Shown here: positions 23,875 to 31,409 of the stretch, piece by piece | Numbering within the stretch: position 1 is the stretch's first letter | Layout of the letters: each line of letters opens with the position of its first letter | From: Kribbella sp. VKM Ac-2568 | GTDB lineage: Bacteria > Actinomycetota > Actinomycetes > Propionibacteriales > Kribbellaceae | Assembly (NCBI RefSeq): GCF_004345365.1 | Contig: NZ_SLVF01000007.1 | Coordinates: 372,001-436,000 of the forward strand | Direction: 5' to 3' | Length of the DNA: 64,000 nt | The notes under the pieces: model-generated | The model's database searches: none | What the model was told of the DNA's origin: nothing | The model's input: the letters and a program-made list of their open reading frames with translations, nothing else | Program-made: the position numbers and the translations under genes

Positions 23875-24326
23875 GCTTCGTGCTGGTCTCTACCCTGGGC
23901 TGGGTGAGCACGTTGCGCGGCCTGATCATCCCCGGGTTGTTCCAGGCGTTCGCGACGTTCCTGTTCCGCCAGTACTTCCTCAACTTCCCGCGGGCACTGG
24001 AGGAGGCGGCGCAACTCGACGGCACGGGGTACTGGGGGACGTTCTGGCGGGTGGTCGTGCCGAACTCCAAGGGTTTCGTCGCCGCCATCGGTACGATCAC
24101 GTTCATCGGCTCCTGGAACGCGTTCCTCTGGCCGCTGGTCATCGCCCCCGATCAGAACTCCTGGACGGTTCAGATCGCACTCTCCACCTTCCTCACCGCG
24201 CAGACCATCAACCTGCCCCAACTCTTCCTCGCCGCCGGCATCGCGATCCTGCCGCTGGTGGTGATGTTCGTCTTCCTCCAACGCTGGATCGTCGAGGGAG
24301 TCGAACGCTCAGGGATCAGCGAATAG
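23875..24326 (+). pseudogene. Sugar ABC permease 2 (MalG type), N-terminally truncated
   Basis: The final 150 residues of a MalG-type permease: FVLVSTLGWVSTLRGLIIPG, then the EAA loop EEAAQLDGTGYWGTFWRVVV, the segment TFIGSWNAFLWPLVI and the end FLQRWIVEGVERSGISE. The first 100 or more residues are missing and no start codon exists for this part; it is fused out of frame to the permease 1 relic. The conserved EAA-x3-DG-x-G loop for ATPase contact is intact. Confidence 0.75.
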
Positions 24327-24344
24327 CACGGAAAGAGAGGCATC

Positions 24345-25703
24345 GTGACACTGATCGACGACCTTCGCGGTCGCGTGGCCGGCCCGGTACTCGGTCCGGC
24401 AGACGACGACTTCGCGAGCGAGATCGCGGCCTGGAACACCGCGACCCAGCACACCCCCGAGGTCGCCGTCGGCCTCACCTGCGAGGACGACGCCGCCGCC
24501 CTGGTACGCGCCGCGGCCGAGGCCGGTACGCCGATCCAGGTGCTCGCCACCGGCCACGGGTCCGCCACGCCTGTCACCGGCGGCATCCTCGCCACCACCT
24601 CCCAGCTCACCGGTGTCACCATCGACGCGGAGAACCGGATCGCCCACATCGCGGCGGGCTGCCGCTGGGCGGAGGTGGTCGCCTCCGCGGCCGAGCACGG
24701 GCTCGCACCGATCACCGGGGCATCCGACACCGTCGGATGCATCGGCTACACGCTCGGCGGCGGCCTCGGCCCGCTGTCCCGGACCTACGGGTTCTCCTCC
24801 GACTGGGCTCGCGGCTTCCGGATCGCCGTCGCCTCCGGAGAGGTCTTAACCGCCAGCGCGACCGAGAACCCGGACCTCTTCTGGGCGTTGCGCGGCGGCA
24901 AGGGCGGCTTCGGGATCGTCACGTCGATGGACTTCGAACTCGTCGAGCTCACCACGCTGTACGGCGGCTCGGTGTTCTTCGACGCCCCCGAGATCGGCGC
25001 GGCGGTGTCCACCTGGGTCGACTGGACCAAGACCCTGCCGGAGACCGCGACCTCCTCGGTCGTCATCCTCCGGCTGCCACCGCTGGAGTTCATTCCCGAA
25101 CCGCTGCGAGGCAAGACCGTGCTCAGCGTGCGGTTCGCCTTCGTCGGCGATCCAGCCGAGGGTGAGCGACTGTTCCAGCCGATCCGCGACGTGGGCGCCA
25201 CCCTGATCGACGCGGTCGGCGAGCTGCCGGCGTCGGCGATCGCGACGATCCACAACGACCCCAAGGACCCGGGGCCGGGCTGGGATCGTGGCATGCTGCT
25301 GAACGAGATCGACGCCGAGTACGTCGCGGCGTTCCTCGCAGCGGCCGGTCCGGACCAGCAGGTGCCTTTCGTCGCCATCGAGATGCGGCACCTCGGCGGA
25401 GCCACCCGGCGCGACGTACAGGGGGGCAGTGCGGTCGGCGGTCGTGGTGGCGACTACACGCTGTTCATGGTCGGTGTGCCCGACCCGAGCCTGTTCGAGA
25501 AGGTGCTACCCATGGCCGCCGACGCGTTGCTCGAGCCGCTGCGCCCGTGGATCGCCGCCGAGAACACCGTCAACCTGGCGGGCGGTCTGACGGTCCCGGG
25601 ATCGTACGAGGCGTCCTGGCCGGCCGAGACCTTCACGCGGCTCGCGGAGGTCCGGGCGACGTACGACCCGAACATGCTCTTCCCCTACGGCCCGCCGAGC
25701 TAG
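24345..25703 (+). CDS. FAD-binding oxidoreductase, berberine-bridge-enzyme type
   Basis: A 452-residue FAD-linked oxidase of the PCMH/BBE class; substrates of relatives are sugars, oligosaccharides and secondary metabolites. The FAD region has the covalent-attachment His in VLATGHGSATP, the block VGCIGYTLGGGLGPLSRTYG and ENPDLFWALRGGKGGFGIVT. The second covalent Cys of bicovalent enzymes is not at its usual place, so a single His link is expected. The C-terminal BBE segment YDPNMLF is present. No signal peptide. GTG 24345 lies 18 bases after the broken permease; it may once have been the last gene of that operon and its own promoter is not obvious. Confidence 0.9.
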   Translation: MTLIDDLRGRVAGPVLGPADDDFASEIAAWNTATQHTPEVAVGLTCEDDAAALVRAAAEAGTPIQVLATGHGSATPVTGGILATTSQLTGVTIDAENRIAHIAAGCRWAEVVASAAEHGLAPITGASDTVGCIGYTLGGGLGPLSRTYGFSSDWARGFRIAVASGEVLTASATENPDLFWALRGGKGGFGIVTSMDFELVELTTLYGGSVFFDAPEIGAAVSTWVDWTKTLPETATSSVVILRLPPLEFIPEPLRGKTVLSVRFAFVGDPAEGERLFQPIRDVGATLIDAVGELPASAIATIHNDPKDPGPGWDRGMLLNEIDAEYVAAFLAAAGPDQQVPFVAIEMRHLGGATRRDVQGGSAVGGRGGDYTLFMVGVPDPSLFEKVLPMAADALLEPLRPWIAAENTVNLAGGLTVPGSYEASWPAETFTRLAEVRATYDPNMLFPYGPPS

Positions 25704-25990
25704 GGGACACCAGGCAGCCGCACTTCGCCAGCGCGGAACCACCACGTGAGGGCCTCGGGGTCCAGCCAGCCGGCTTGGACCGCGGGGTCCTCAGCGGCGT
25801 ACTGCCGGGCTTCTTCCACTCCGACGCGGTAGATGCACAGACCGCTCAGCGTCGCGTCCATGCCGTCGCGGAACGGACCGGCCGCCGCCATCAGACCGCG
25901 CTGCCGCAGCGAGTCGAGGAAGTCGAGGTGCGCCTGCTGGATCCGGTTTGCGCGCGCAGTACCGCTTGCGCTGGCTGCCGGTCGACTGGA
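25700..25990 (-). pseudogene. YCII-domain protein, apparently without its N-terminus
   Basis: The frame encodes IQQAHLDFLDSLRQRGLMAA, then AGPFRDGMDATLSGLCIYRV, EEARQYAAEDPAVQAGW and ALTWWFRAGEVRLPG, the helix-strand order of a YCII domain. The first strand of the fold and a start codon are missing: upstream in this frame there is no ATG, GTG or TTG before the overlapping deaminase gene. The conventional start at the internal ATG 25891 would remove a third of the domain. I therefore call it truncated, though an unusual start such as CTG is possible. The stop overlaps that of the FAD enzyme. Confidence 0.5.
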
Positions 25991-25992
25991 GG

Positions 25993-26421
25993 TCAGCTGA
26001 CGTCCGAGGCCGAAGGCGCCCAGGGAAAGGCCTCTGGCAGCAGGTCGCTGATGCGGACGCTGCCGGTCCCCTGGGCCGTCGGGATGATCACGCGGATGTC
26101 CGGGTGGTAATCGAACAGGATCTGACGGTCGCGGCCGCAGGGACCGTGGACGCCGCGGCCCTCGTTGCCGACTGCAACGATCGTGGTGAGCTCGCGGGCA
26201 CCCTCGGCCCGGGCGCGGCCGAGTGCGACCAGCTCCGCGCAGGGACCGCCAGTGAAGTGGTAGAGGTTGATGCCGGCGAACATCCGCCCGTCGGCGGCGC
26301 GCACCGCCGCGCCCATCGTGTAGACACCGTCGGGCCCGTCCGTGTTCTCGTCCACCGTCCGCCGGGCCAGCTCGATCAGCTCGTGATCCTCAGCGGTCAA
26401 CGGCCGCACCTCGATCGTCAT
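25993..26421 (-). CDS. Cytidine deaminase-like protein with altered zinc motif
   Basis: A 142-residue member of the cytidine deaminase superfamily. The first zinc/catalytic motif is P-C61-A-E63-L, with Glu63 as proton shuttle. The second motif, normally P-C-G-x-C-R-Q, reads P-C95-G-R-D98-R-Q, so one of three zinc cysteines is replaced by aspartate. The fold elements between them are intact (MGAAVRAADGRMFAGINLYH). Either zinc is bound with an Asp or His ligand, or activity is changed. ATG 26421 is preferred because homology starts there, with GGGAG upstream; the frame is open to 26496. It lies beside the pyrimidine catabolism genes, which fits nucleoside salvage. Confidence 0.78.
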   Translation of the reverse strand: MTIEVRPLTAEDHELIELARRTVDENTDGPDGVYTMGAAVRAADGRMFAGINLYHFTGGPCAELVALGRARAEGARELTTIVAVGNEGRGVHGPCGRDRQILFDYHPDIRVIIPTAQGTGSVRISDLLPEAFPWAPSASDVS

Positions 26422-26497
26422 CCGCCAACGCTCCCACACCTCACCAGGCCGCTGCCATCGGATTCCCGGTTCGCCGCACTCCGCCACGGCGTACAAG

Positions 26498-27490
26498 TCA
26501 GAAGGCGGGGATGATGTCCTTGCCGTACGCCGCCAGGGTGTCTTCCTTCGCGTCGTGCTGCAGGTAGATGGCGAACTGGTCGACGCCCAGGGCCTTGAGC
26601 TCCTCCAGCCGGGCGAGGTGGTTCTCCACCGGGCCGAGGATGCAGAACCGGTCGACCACCTCGTCGGGGACGAAGTCCGTGTGGGTGTTACCCGCCCGCC
26701 CGTGCTCGGCGTAGTCGTAGCCCTTGCGCCCGGCGATGTAGTCGGTCAGCGCCTGGGGGATCTCCCCCGAGGTTCCGTACCGCTCGACGATGTCCGCCAC
26801 GTGGTTGCCCACCATCCCGCCGAACCAGCGGGTCTGGTCGCGCTGATGCGCCAGGTCGTCCCCGACATACGCGGGCGCGGCCACGCAGAACTTGATCTTC
26901 GCGGGATCACGCCCGGCCTGTTCGGCGGACCGGCGTACGGCAGAGATCATCCACGCGGCGATGTCGGGGTCGGCCAGCTGCAGGATGTACCCGTCGCCCA
27001 CCTCGCCGGTCGCCGCGAGCGCCTTCGGCCCGTAGGCGGCGACCCAGACCTCGAGCGCGCCGTTCTCGACCCAGGCGAACTTGAGCTCCTGCCCGCGGTA
27101 CGAAACCGTGCGGCCGGACGCGAGCTCGCGGACCACCTCGACACACTGCTTCAGCTGGTCGACCGTGCCGGGCTTGGCGCCGAGCGTGCGCAGCGCCGAG
27201 TCGCCCCGGCCGATGCCGCAGATCGTCCGGTTGCCGAACATCTCGTTCAGCGTGGCGAACTGGGACGCGATCACGGTCCAGTCGCGGGTGCCCGGATTCG
27301 TCACCATCGGGCCGACGATGACTCGCTCGGTGGCCGCCAGGATCGCGCTGTAGATGACGAACGGCTCCTGCCAGAGCAGGTGCGAGTCGAAGGTCCAGAC
27401 GTAGTCGAAGCCGGCCTCCTCGGCTTTGCGCGCGAGGTCCACCACCGCGGCCGCGGGCGGATCACACTGGAACACCACTCCGAAGTCCAC
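26498..27490 (-). CDS. LLM-class F420-dependent oxidoreductase (TIGR03842-like)
   Basis: A 330-residue TIM-barrel flavin/F420 enzyme of the luciferase-like family. Recognisable parts: FGVVFQCDPPAAAVVDLARK, EEAGFDYVWTFDSHLLWQEP, VGPMVTNPGTRDWTVIASQF, NRTICGIGRGDSALRTLGAK and VWVAAYGPKALAATGEVGDG. The GTG start at 27490 has GGGGAGGGGAG just upstream. It follows the dihydropyrimidinase gene by 27 bases on the same strand and is therefore the third gene of a pyrimidine (hydantoin) operon. Relatives of this subfamily often lie beside hydantoinases; the exact reaction is unknown to me. Confidence 0.85.
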   Translation of the reverse strand: MDFGVVFQCDPPAAAVVDLARKAEEAGFDYVWTFDSHLLWQEPFVIYSAILAATERVIVGPMVTNPGTRDWTVIASQFATLNEMFGNRTICGIGRGDSALRTLGAKPGTVDQLKQCVEVVRELASGRTVSYRGQELKFAWVENGALEVWVAAYGPKALAATGEVGDGYILQLADPDIAAWMISAVRRSAEQAGRDPAKIKFCVAAPAYVGDDLAHQRDQTRWFGGMVGNHVADIVERYGTSGEIPQALTDYIAGRKGYDYAEHGRAGNTHTDFVPDEVVDRFCILGPVENHLARLEELKALGVDQFAIYLQHDAKEDTLAAYGKDIIPAF

Positions 27491-27517
27491 GGCGTCTCCC
27501 CTCCCCATCAAGCATTG

Positions 27518-28924
27518 TCAGATCAGGTACGACGAGAGCCCGCGACGCAGGTACTTCCCGCGGCCCTTGCGGCCATGGTAGTTGCCATCGGCCACGATCA
27601 CCTCGCCGCGCGAGATCACCGTATCGACCCGGCCCGCGATCTCGGTGCCCTCGTACGCCGAGTAGTCCATGTTCATGTGGTGCGTCTCGACCCCGATCCG
27701 GGTGGTCCCGTTCGGGTCGTAGACGACCAGGTCCGCATCGGAGCCGGGGGCAACGATCCCCTTCTGCGGATAGAGCCCGAACATGCGGGCCGGCGTGGTC
27801 GCGATCGTCTCCACCCAGCGCTCCAGCGACAACTGGCCGTCCACCACGCCTTGATAGATCAGGTCGACGCGGTGCTCGACGCCGCCGATGCCGTTCGGGA
27901 TCTTGGAGAAGTCGCCGACGCCGAGCTCCTTCTGGTCCTTGAAGCAGAACGGGCAGTGGTCCGTCGACACCACGGCGAGATCGTTGCTTCGAAGCCCCTT
28001 CCAGAGGTCCTTCGCGTGTGGCTCGTGCTTGCTGCGCAGCGGCGTCGAGCAGACCCACTTGGCACCCTCGAAGCCGGGCGCGCCGAGTTGGTCCTCGAGC
28101 GTCAGGTACAGATACTGCGGGCAGGTTTCGGCGAACACGTTCCGGCCCTGGTCGCGCGCCTCCGCGACAGCCTCAAGCGCTCCGCTCGCCGACAGGTGAA
28201 CGATGTAGAGCGGGCAGTCCTGTGCGACGGACGCCAGGGTGATCGCCCGGCTGGTCGCCTCCGTCTCCAGCGCCGCGGGCCTGGTGATCCCGTGGTAGAT
28301 CGGATCCGTCTCGCCCCGGGCCAGCGCCTGCTGCACGAGCACGTCGATCGCGATGCCGTTCTCCGCGTGCATCATGATCATCGCGCCGTTCTCCCGCGCG
28401 GTCTGCATGGCCCGGAGGATCTGCCCGTCGTCGGAGTAGAAGACACCCGGATAGGCCATGAACAGCTTGAAGCTCGTGATGCCCTCGTCCGCGACCAGCT
28501 GATCCATCGCCTTCAGCGCGTCGGTGTCGACGCCGCCCAGGATCATGTGGAACGCGTAGTCGATGTGGCAGTTGCCCTCCGCCTTCGTGTGCCACGCGGC
28601 CAGCCCGTCCTGCACGACCTCGCCGGTCCGCTGCACGGCGAAGTCGATGATCGTCGTGGTGCCACCCCAGGCCGCGGCGCGCGTCCCGGTCTCGAAGGTG
28701 TCGCTGGCCGCCGTCCCACCGAACGGCAGCTCCATGTGCGTATGCGCGTCGATCCCGCCTGGGATCACGTACTTGCCGGTGGCATCGATCACCTCGTCGG
28801 CCTGCACGGTCTGGCTGTACGACGGGTCGAGCAGCGCGGCGATCTTCTCGCCCTCGACCAGCACGTCGGCCGGTTGCGCACCGGTCGGCCCGATCACGGT
28901 TCCACCCTTGACCAGCAACGACAT
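27518..28924 (-). CDS. hydA: Dihydropyrimidinase (D-hydantoinase)
   Basis: Opens the ring of dihydrouracil/dihydrothymine to N-carbamoyl-beta-amino acids, second step of reductive pyrimidine catabolism. The 468 residues match the family. Metal ligands H61 and H63 lie in GGIDAHTHME; the carboxylated lysine is K153 in SFKLFMAYPG; later ligands are in PLYIVHLSASGALE, and the catalytic Asp region reads LAVVSTDHCPFCF. The C-terminus ends RGKYLRRGLSSYLI. It lies between the beta-ureidopropionase-like gene and the LLM oxidoreductase, all on the minus strand. The cytoplasmic tetrameric form is expected. Confidence 0.93.
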   Translation of the reverse strand: MSLLVKGGTVIGPTGAQPADVLVEGEKIAALLDPSYSQTVQADEVIDATGKYVIPGGIDAHTHMELPFGGTAASDTFETGTRAAAWGGTTTIIDFAVQRTGEVVQDGLAAWHTKAEGNCHIDYAFHMILGGVDTDALKAMDQLVADEGITSFKLFMAYPGVFYSDDGQILRAMQTARENGAMIMMHAENGIAIDVLVQQALARGETDPIYHGITRPAALETEATSRAITLASVAQDCPLYIVHLSASGALEAVAEARDQGRNVFAETCPQYLYLTLEDQLGAPGFEGAKWVCSTPLRSKHEPHAKDLWKGLRSNDLAVVSTDHCPFCFKDQKELGVGDFSKIPNGIGGVEHRVDLIYQGVVDGQLSLERWVETIATTPARMFGLYPQKGIVAPGSDADLVVYDPNGTTRIGVETHHMNMDYSAYEGTEIAGRVDTVISRGEVIVADGNYHGRKGRGKYLRRGLSSYLI

Positions 28925-28973
28925 CCTCGACGCTCCTTCTGTCGAAACCCGGCTCCGGCGCTTGTATCGTCTA

Positions 28974-29816
28974 CTACGGCTTTGTCAGGTCCCCGTACGC
29001 GTCCGGCCGGCGGTCGCGGTAGAACTGCCAGCGGTCCCGGACGGTGTCGAGCAGGCCCAGATCGAGGTCCCGGACGATCAGTTCGGGGTCGTGGTCGTGC
29101 CCGACGTCCCCGACGAACTTGCCCTCCGGGTCGACGAAGTACGACGTACCGTAGAAGTCGTTCTCGCCGAAGTCCGACTCGATGCCGACCCGGTTGATCG
29201 CGCCGATGAAGTACTCGTTGGCCACCGCGGAGGCGGGCTGCTCGAGCTTCCACAGGTACGACGAGAGGCCGCGGCTGGTCGCCGACGGGTTGAACACGAT
29301 CTTGGCGCCGGCGAGGCCGAGTGCCCGCCAGCCCTCGGGGAAGTGCCGGTCGTAGCAGATGTAGACGCCGATCCGCCCGACCGCGGTGTCGAATACCGGG
29401 TAGCCGAGGTTGCCCGGGCGGAAGTAGAACTTCTCCCAGAACCCGTTCACCTGCGGGATGTGGTTCTTCCGGTACTTGCCGAGGTACTTGCCGTCAGCAT
29501 CGATCACCGCCGCGGTGTTGTAGAGCACGCCGGGCTGCTCCTGCTCGTACACCGGCAGCACCATCACCAGGCCGAGCTCGGCGGCCAGCGCCTGGAACCG
29601 CTCCACGGTCGGCCCCGGCACGGACTCGGCGTACTCGTAGAACTTGGGATCCTGCAACTGGCAGAAATACGGCCCGTAGAACAGTTCCTGGAAGCAGATG
29701 ACCTTCGCCCCCGCCGCAGCCGCCTGCCGCGCGTACTCCTCGTGCGCCTTGACCATGGACTCCTGGTCACCCGTCCAGTTGGTCTGCACCAGCGCCGCCC
29801 TGACAACCTCCGCCAT
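28974..29816 (-). CDS. Beta-ureidopropionase-like nitrilase-superfamily amidase
   Basis: Hydrolyses N-carbamoyl-beta-alanine to beta-alanine, CO2 and ammonia, the step after dihydropyrimidinase. The 280-residue protein has the nitrilase triad: Glu44 in CFQELFYGPY, Lys117 in KYRKNHIP, Cys154 in YICYDRHFPEGW. Substrate-specific features such as QVNGFWEKFYFRPGNLG match bacterial N-carbamoyl amidohydrolases. ATG 29816 has GGGAGG seven bases upstream; an earlier in-frame start at 29843 lacks a site. First gene of the three-gene catabolic operon. Confidence 0.92.
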   Translation of the reverse strand: MAEVVRAALVQTNWTGDQESMVKAHEEYARQAAAAGAKVICFQELFYGPYFCQLQDPKFYEYAESVPGPTVERFQALAAELGLVMVLPVYEQEQPGVLYNTAAVIDADGKYLGKYRKNHIPQVNGFWEKFYFRPGNLGYPVFDTAVGRIGVYICYDRHFPEGWRALGLAGAKIVFNPSATSRGLSSYLWKLEQPASAVANEYFIGAINRVGIESDFGENDFYGTSYFVDPEGKFVGDVGHDHDPELIVRDLDLGLLDTVRDRWQFYRDRRPDAYGDLTKP

Positions 29817-29996
29817 AGCCAACCTCCCTAGCCGAGCCCCCATCCTTCATCCGCCACCCCAGCCCCGTCAACGACGGGATGGCAGCAGGGAGTCGCCGGC
29901 GGTGGTGAGGGGTTGACGGAGTGGCCGGGCGGGTTGGTGAAGATCCGCACGGCGGCTAGTTCGTCGGTCGGTGGGACGACCGGCGGAGGGAACGGG

Positions 29997-30182
29997 TCAG
30001 AAGACGAGGATTGCGGCTACTACGGCGATCAGGACCACGACTGCGCCTACGACGGCCAGCATGCGGCCGTTGACCTTCGGCTCCTCGGTGGGGGACACCT
30101 GGCCCTCGTTGACGAAGGCGCGGAACATCTGGGTGCTCGCTCCCGGATCGTGCTCGTTGTCCGTGACGTTGTGGTCAGCCAT
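29997..30182 (-). CDS. Small tail-anchored membrane protein
   Basis: A 61-residue protein. The first 38 residues are polar (MADHNVTDNEHDPGASTQMF), followed by one C-terminal membrane span (MLAVVGAVVVLIAVVAAILVF). This is the arrangement of a tail-anchored protein with its N-terminus in the cytoplasm. Function unknown. ATG 30182 was chosen; the frame opens earlier at 30230 but lacks a site. It faces the SRPBCC gene at 30344 across about 160 bases. Confidence 0.6.
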   Translation of the reverse strand: MADHNVTDNEHDPGASTQMFRAFVNEGQVSPTEEPKVNGRMLAVVGAVVVLIAVVAAILVF

Positions 30183-30328
30183 GGCGCAGACCCTACCGGT
30201 GCCCCGGACCGCCGCCGGCCACCGCGGCACGATCTGACCGGACTCTTACGCTCCACCCCCGCGCGGTGTTCACCCTCCGTACTCCGCCCGGGCACGCTCC
30301 GATAACCGTTGCGGCCGAGCCAGATCGA

Positions 30329-30344
30329 TGTACCATTTGGTACA
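30329..30344. promoter_or_regulatory. TetR-type operator overlapping the start codon at 30344
   Basis: TGTACCA-TT-TGGTACA is a perfect 7-bp inverted repeat. Its last base is the A of the SRPBCC start codon, so binding would cover the translation start and, if the message is nearly leaderless, the transcript start. The TetR gene at 30850 in the same operon is the obvious candidate. Confidence 0.65.
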
Positions 30345-30853
30345 TGCGCTTCGATCACTCAGTCACAGTCCAGGCCCCACCCGAACGCGTGTGGGCGATC
30401 TTCAGCGATGTCGCCAAGTGGCCCGAATGGACCTCGACGATCGACTCGGTCGAGCGGCTCGACGAGGGCAGGATCCACGTCGGCGCCAAGACCCGGATCC
30501 GTCAGCCGAAGCTCCCGGTCGCGATCTGGGAGGTGACCGAGGTCGTCGAGGGCGAGTACTTCGAATGGGTGTCGCGCGCTCCCGGCATCAGGACGATCGG
30601 CGGCCATCGCGTCACCGCGACGCCCGAAGGGACGGTCGCCACCTCGACGATCATCCAGGAGGGACCGATCGGCTGGGTGTTCGGGAAGCTCTACGCCGAC
30701 CTGACCCGCCGCTACATCGCGATCGAGGGCGAGAGTCTGAAGAAGGTCAGCGAACAGGCGACCCCCGCCGCCGATCCAGAGCCGGGCAACCGGGCTGCTG
30801 GGCCGGGGTCGACCGGGTCGGGGTCGGGCGAGCCGGCTGCCGGGCCGGCGTGA
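30344..30853 (+). CDS. SRPBCC polyketide-cyclase/dehydrase-like protein
   Basis: A 169-residue SRPBCC protein. The fold is evident from RFDHSVTVQAPPERVWAIFS, DVAKWPEWTSTIDSVERL and the long helix ADLTRRYIAIEGESLKKVSE; the last 35 residues are Pro/Gly/Ala/Ser-rich and disordered. Such proteins bind lipophilic ligands. ATG 30344 is inside the operator, with no ribosome site in front, suggesting a leaderless message. Its TGA overlaps the GTG of the TetR gene, so the two are coupled and very likely co-regulated. Confidence 0.82.
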   Translation: MRFDHSVTVQAPPERVWAIFSDVAKWPEWTSTIDSVERLDEGRIHVGAKTRIRQPKLPVAIWEVTEVVEGEYFEWVSRAPGIRTIGGHRVTATPEGTVATSTIIQEGPIGWVFGKLYADLTRRYIAIEGESLKKVSEQATPAADPEPGNRAAGPGSTGSGSGEPAAGPA

Positions 30854-31389
30854 GTCGCGAAAGCCTTCTCGACGGCGCGGTCGAGCACTTCGCCAAGAAC
30901 GGGATCGGTGACGCGAGTCTGCGCAGTATCGCGGCCTCGATCGGCACCAGCCACCGGATGCTGATCTACCACTTCGGCTCGCGCGAGGGGCTGCTTGCCG
31001 AGGTGGTCCGCACGGTCGAGGCGCAACAGCGCGACCTGCTGGCCATGCTCAGCGAGAAGGATCTCCCGCTGGCGGAGCAAGCCGAGCAGTTCTGGCGACT
31101 TGTCACGGAGGCAGCGCTGATCTACGGCCCGCTGTTCTTCGAACTGTCCGCCCACGCGATGCAGGATCTGCCGCACACCGAGGCACTGAAGGCAGACCTG
31201 ATCAACGTCTGGCTGCCTCCGCTGATCGACCTGTGCATCCGTGCGGGCCTCCCGCCGGACGACGCGCCGGCGTACGCACGGCTCGGGCTGGCAGCATCGC
31301 GCGGCCTGCTGTTCGACCTACTGCTGACCGGCGACCGCACCGGCGTCGACGCGGCCTCGGACCTGCTCAACAAACTCTTTACGCCGTAA
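30850..31389 (+). CDS. TetR-family transcriptional regulator
   Basis: A 179-residue repressor. The helix-turn-helix is SLLDGAVEHFAKNGIGDASL, RSIAASIGTSHRMLIYHFGS, then REGLLAEVVRTVE; the remainder is a helical ligand pocket with a TetR C-terminal motif of the kind seen in small actinobacterial regulators. GTG 30850 overlaps the SRPBCC stop (GTGA). It probably controls its own operon through 30329-30344; the inducer is unknown and may be the ligand of the SRPBCC protein. Confidence 0.9.
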   Translation: MSRESLLDGAVEHFAKNGIGDASLRSIAASIGTSHRMLIYHFGSREGLLAEVVRTVEAQQRDLLAMLSEKDLPLAEQAEQFWRLVTEAALIYGPLFFELSAHAMQDLPHTEALKADLINVWLPPLIDLCIRAGLPPDDAPAYARLGLAASRGLLFDLLLTGDRTGVDAASDLLNKLFTP

Positions 31390-31409
31390 GGATTACCGCG
31401 CCCTAGAGA

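Noticed and set aside
26555..29197. Plus-strand open frame of 880 codons
   Set aside because: It lies opposite the LLM oxidoreductase, dihydropyrimidinase and amidase genes, is composed mostly of Arg/Val/Leu/Asp repeats typical of antisense frames, and has no domain signature.
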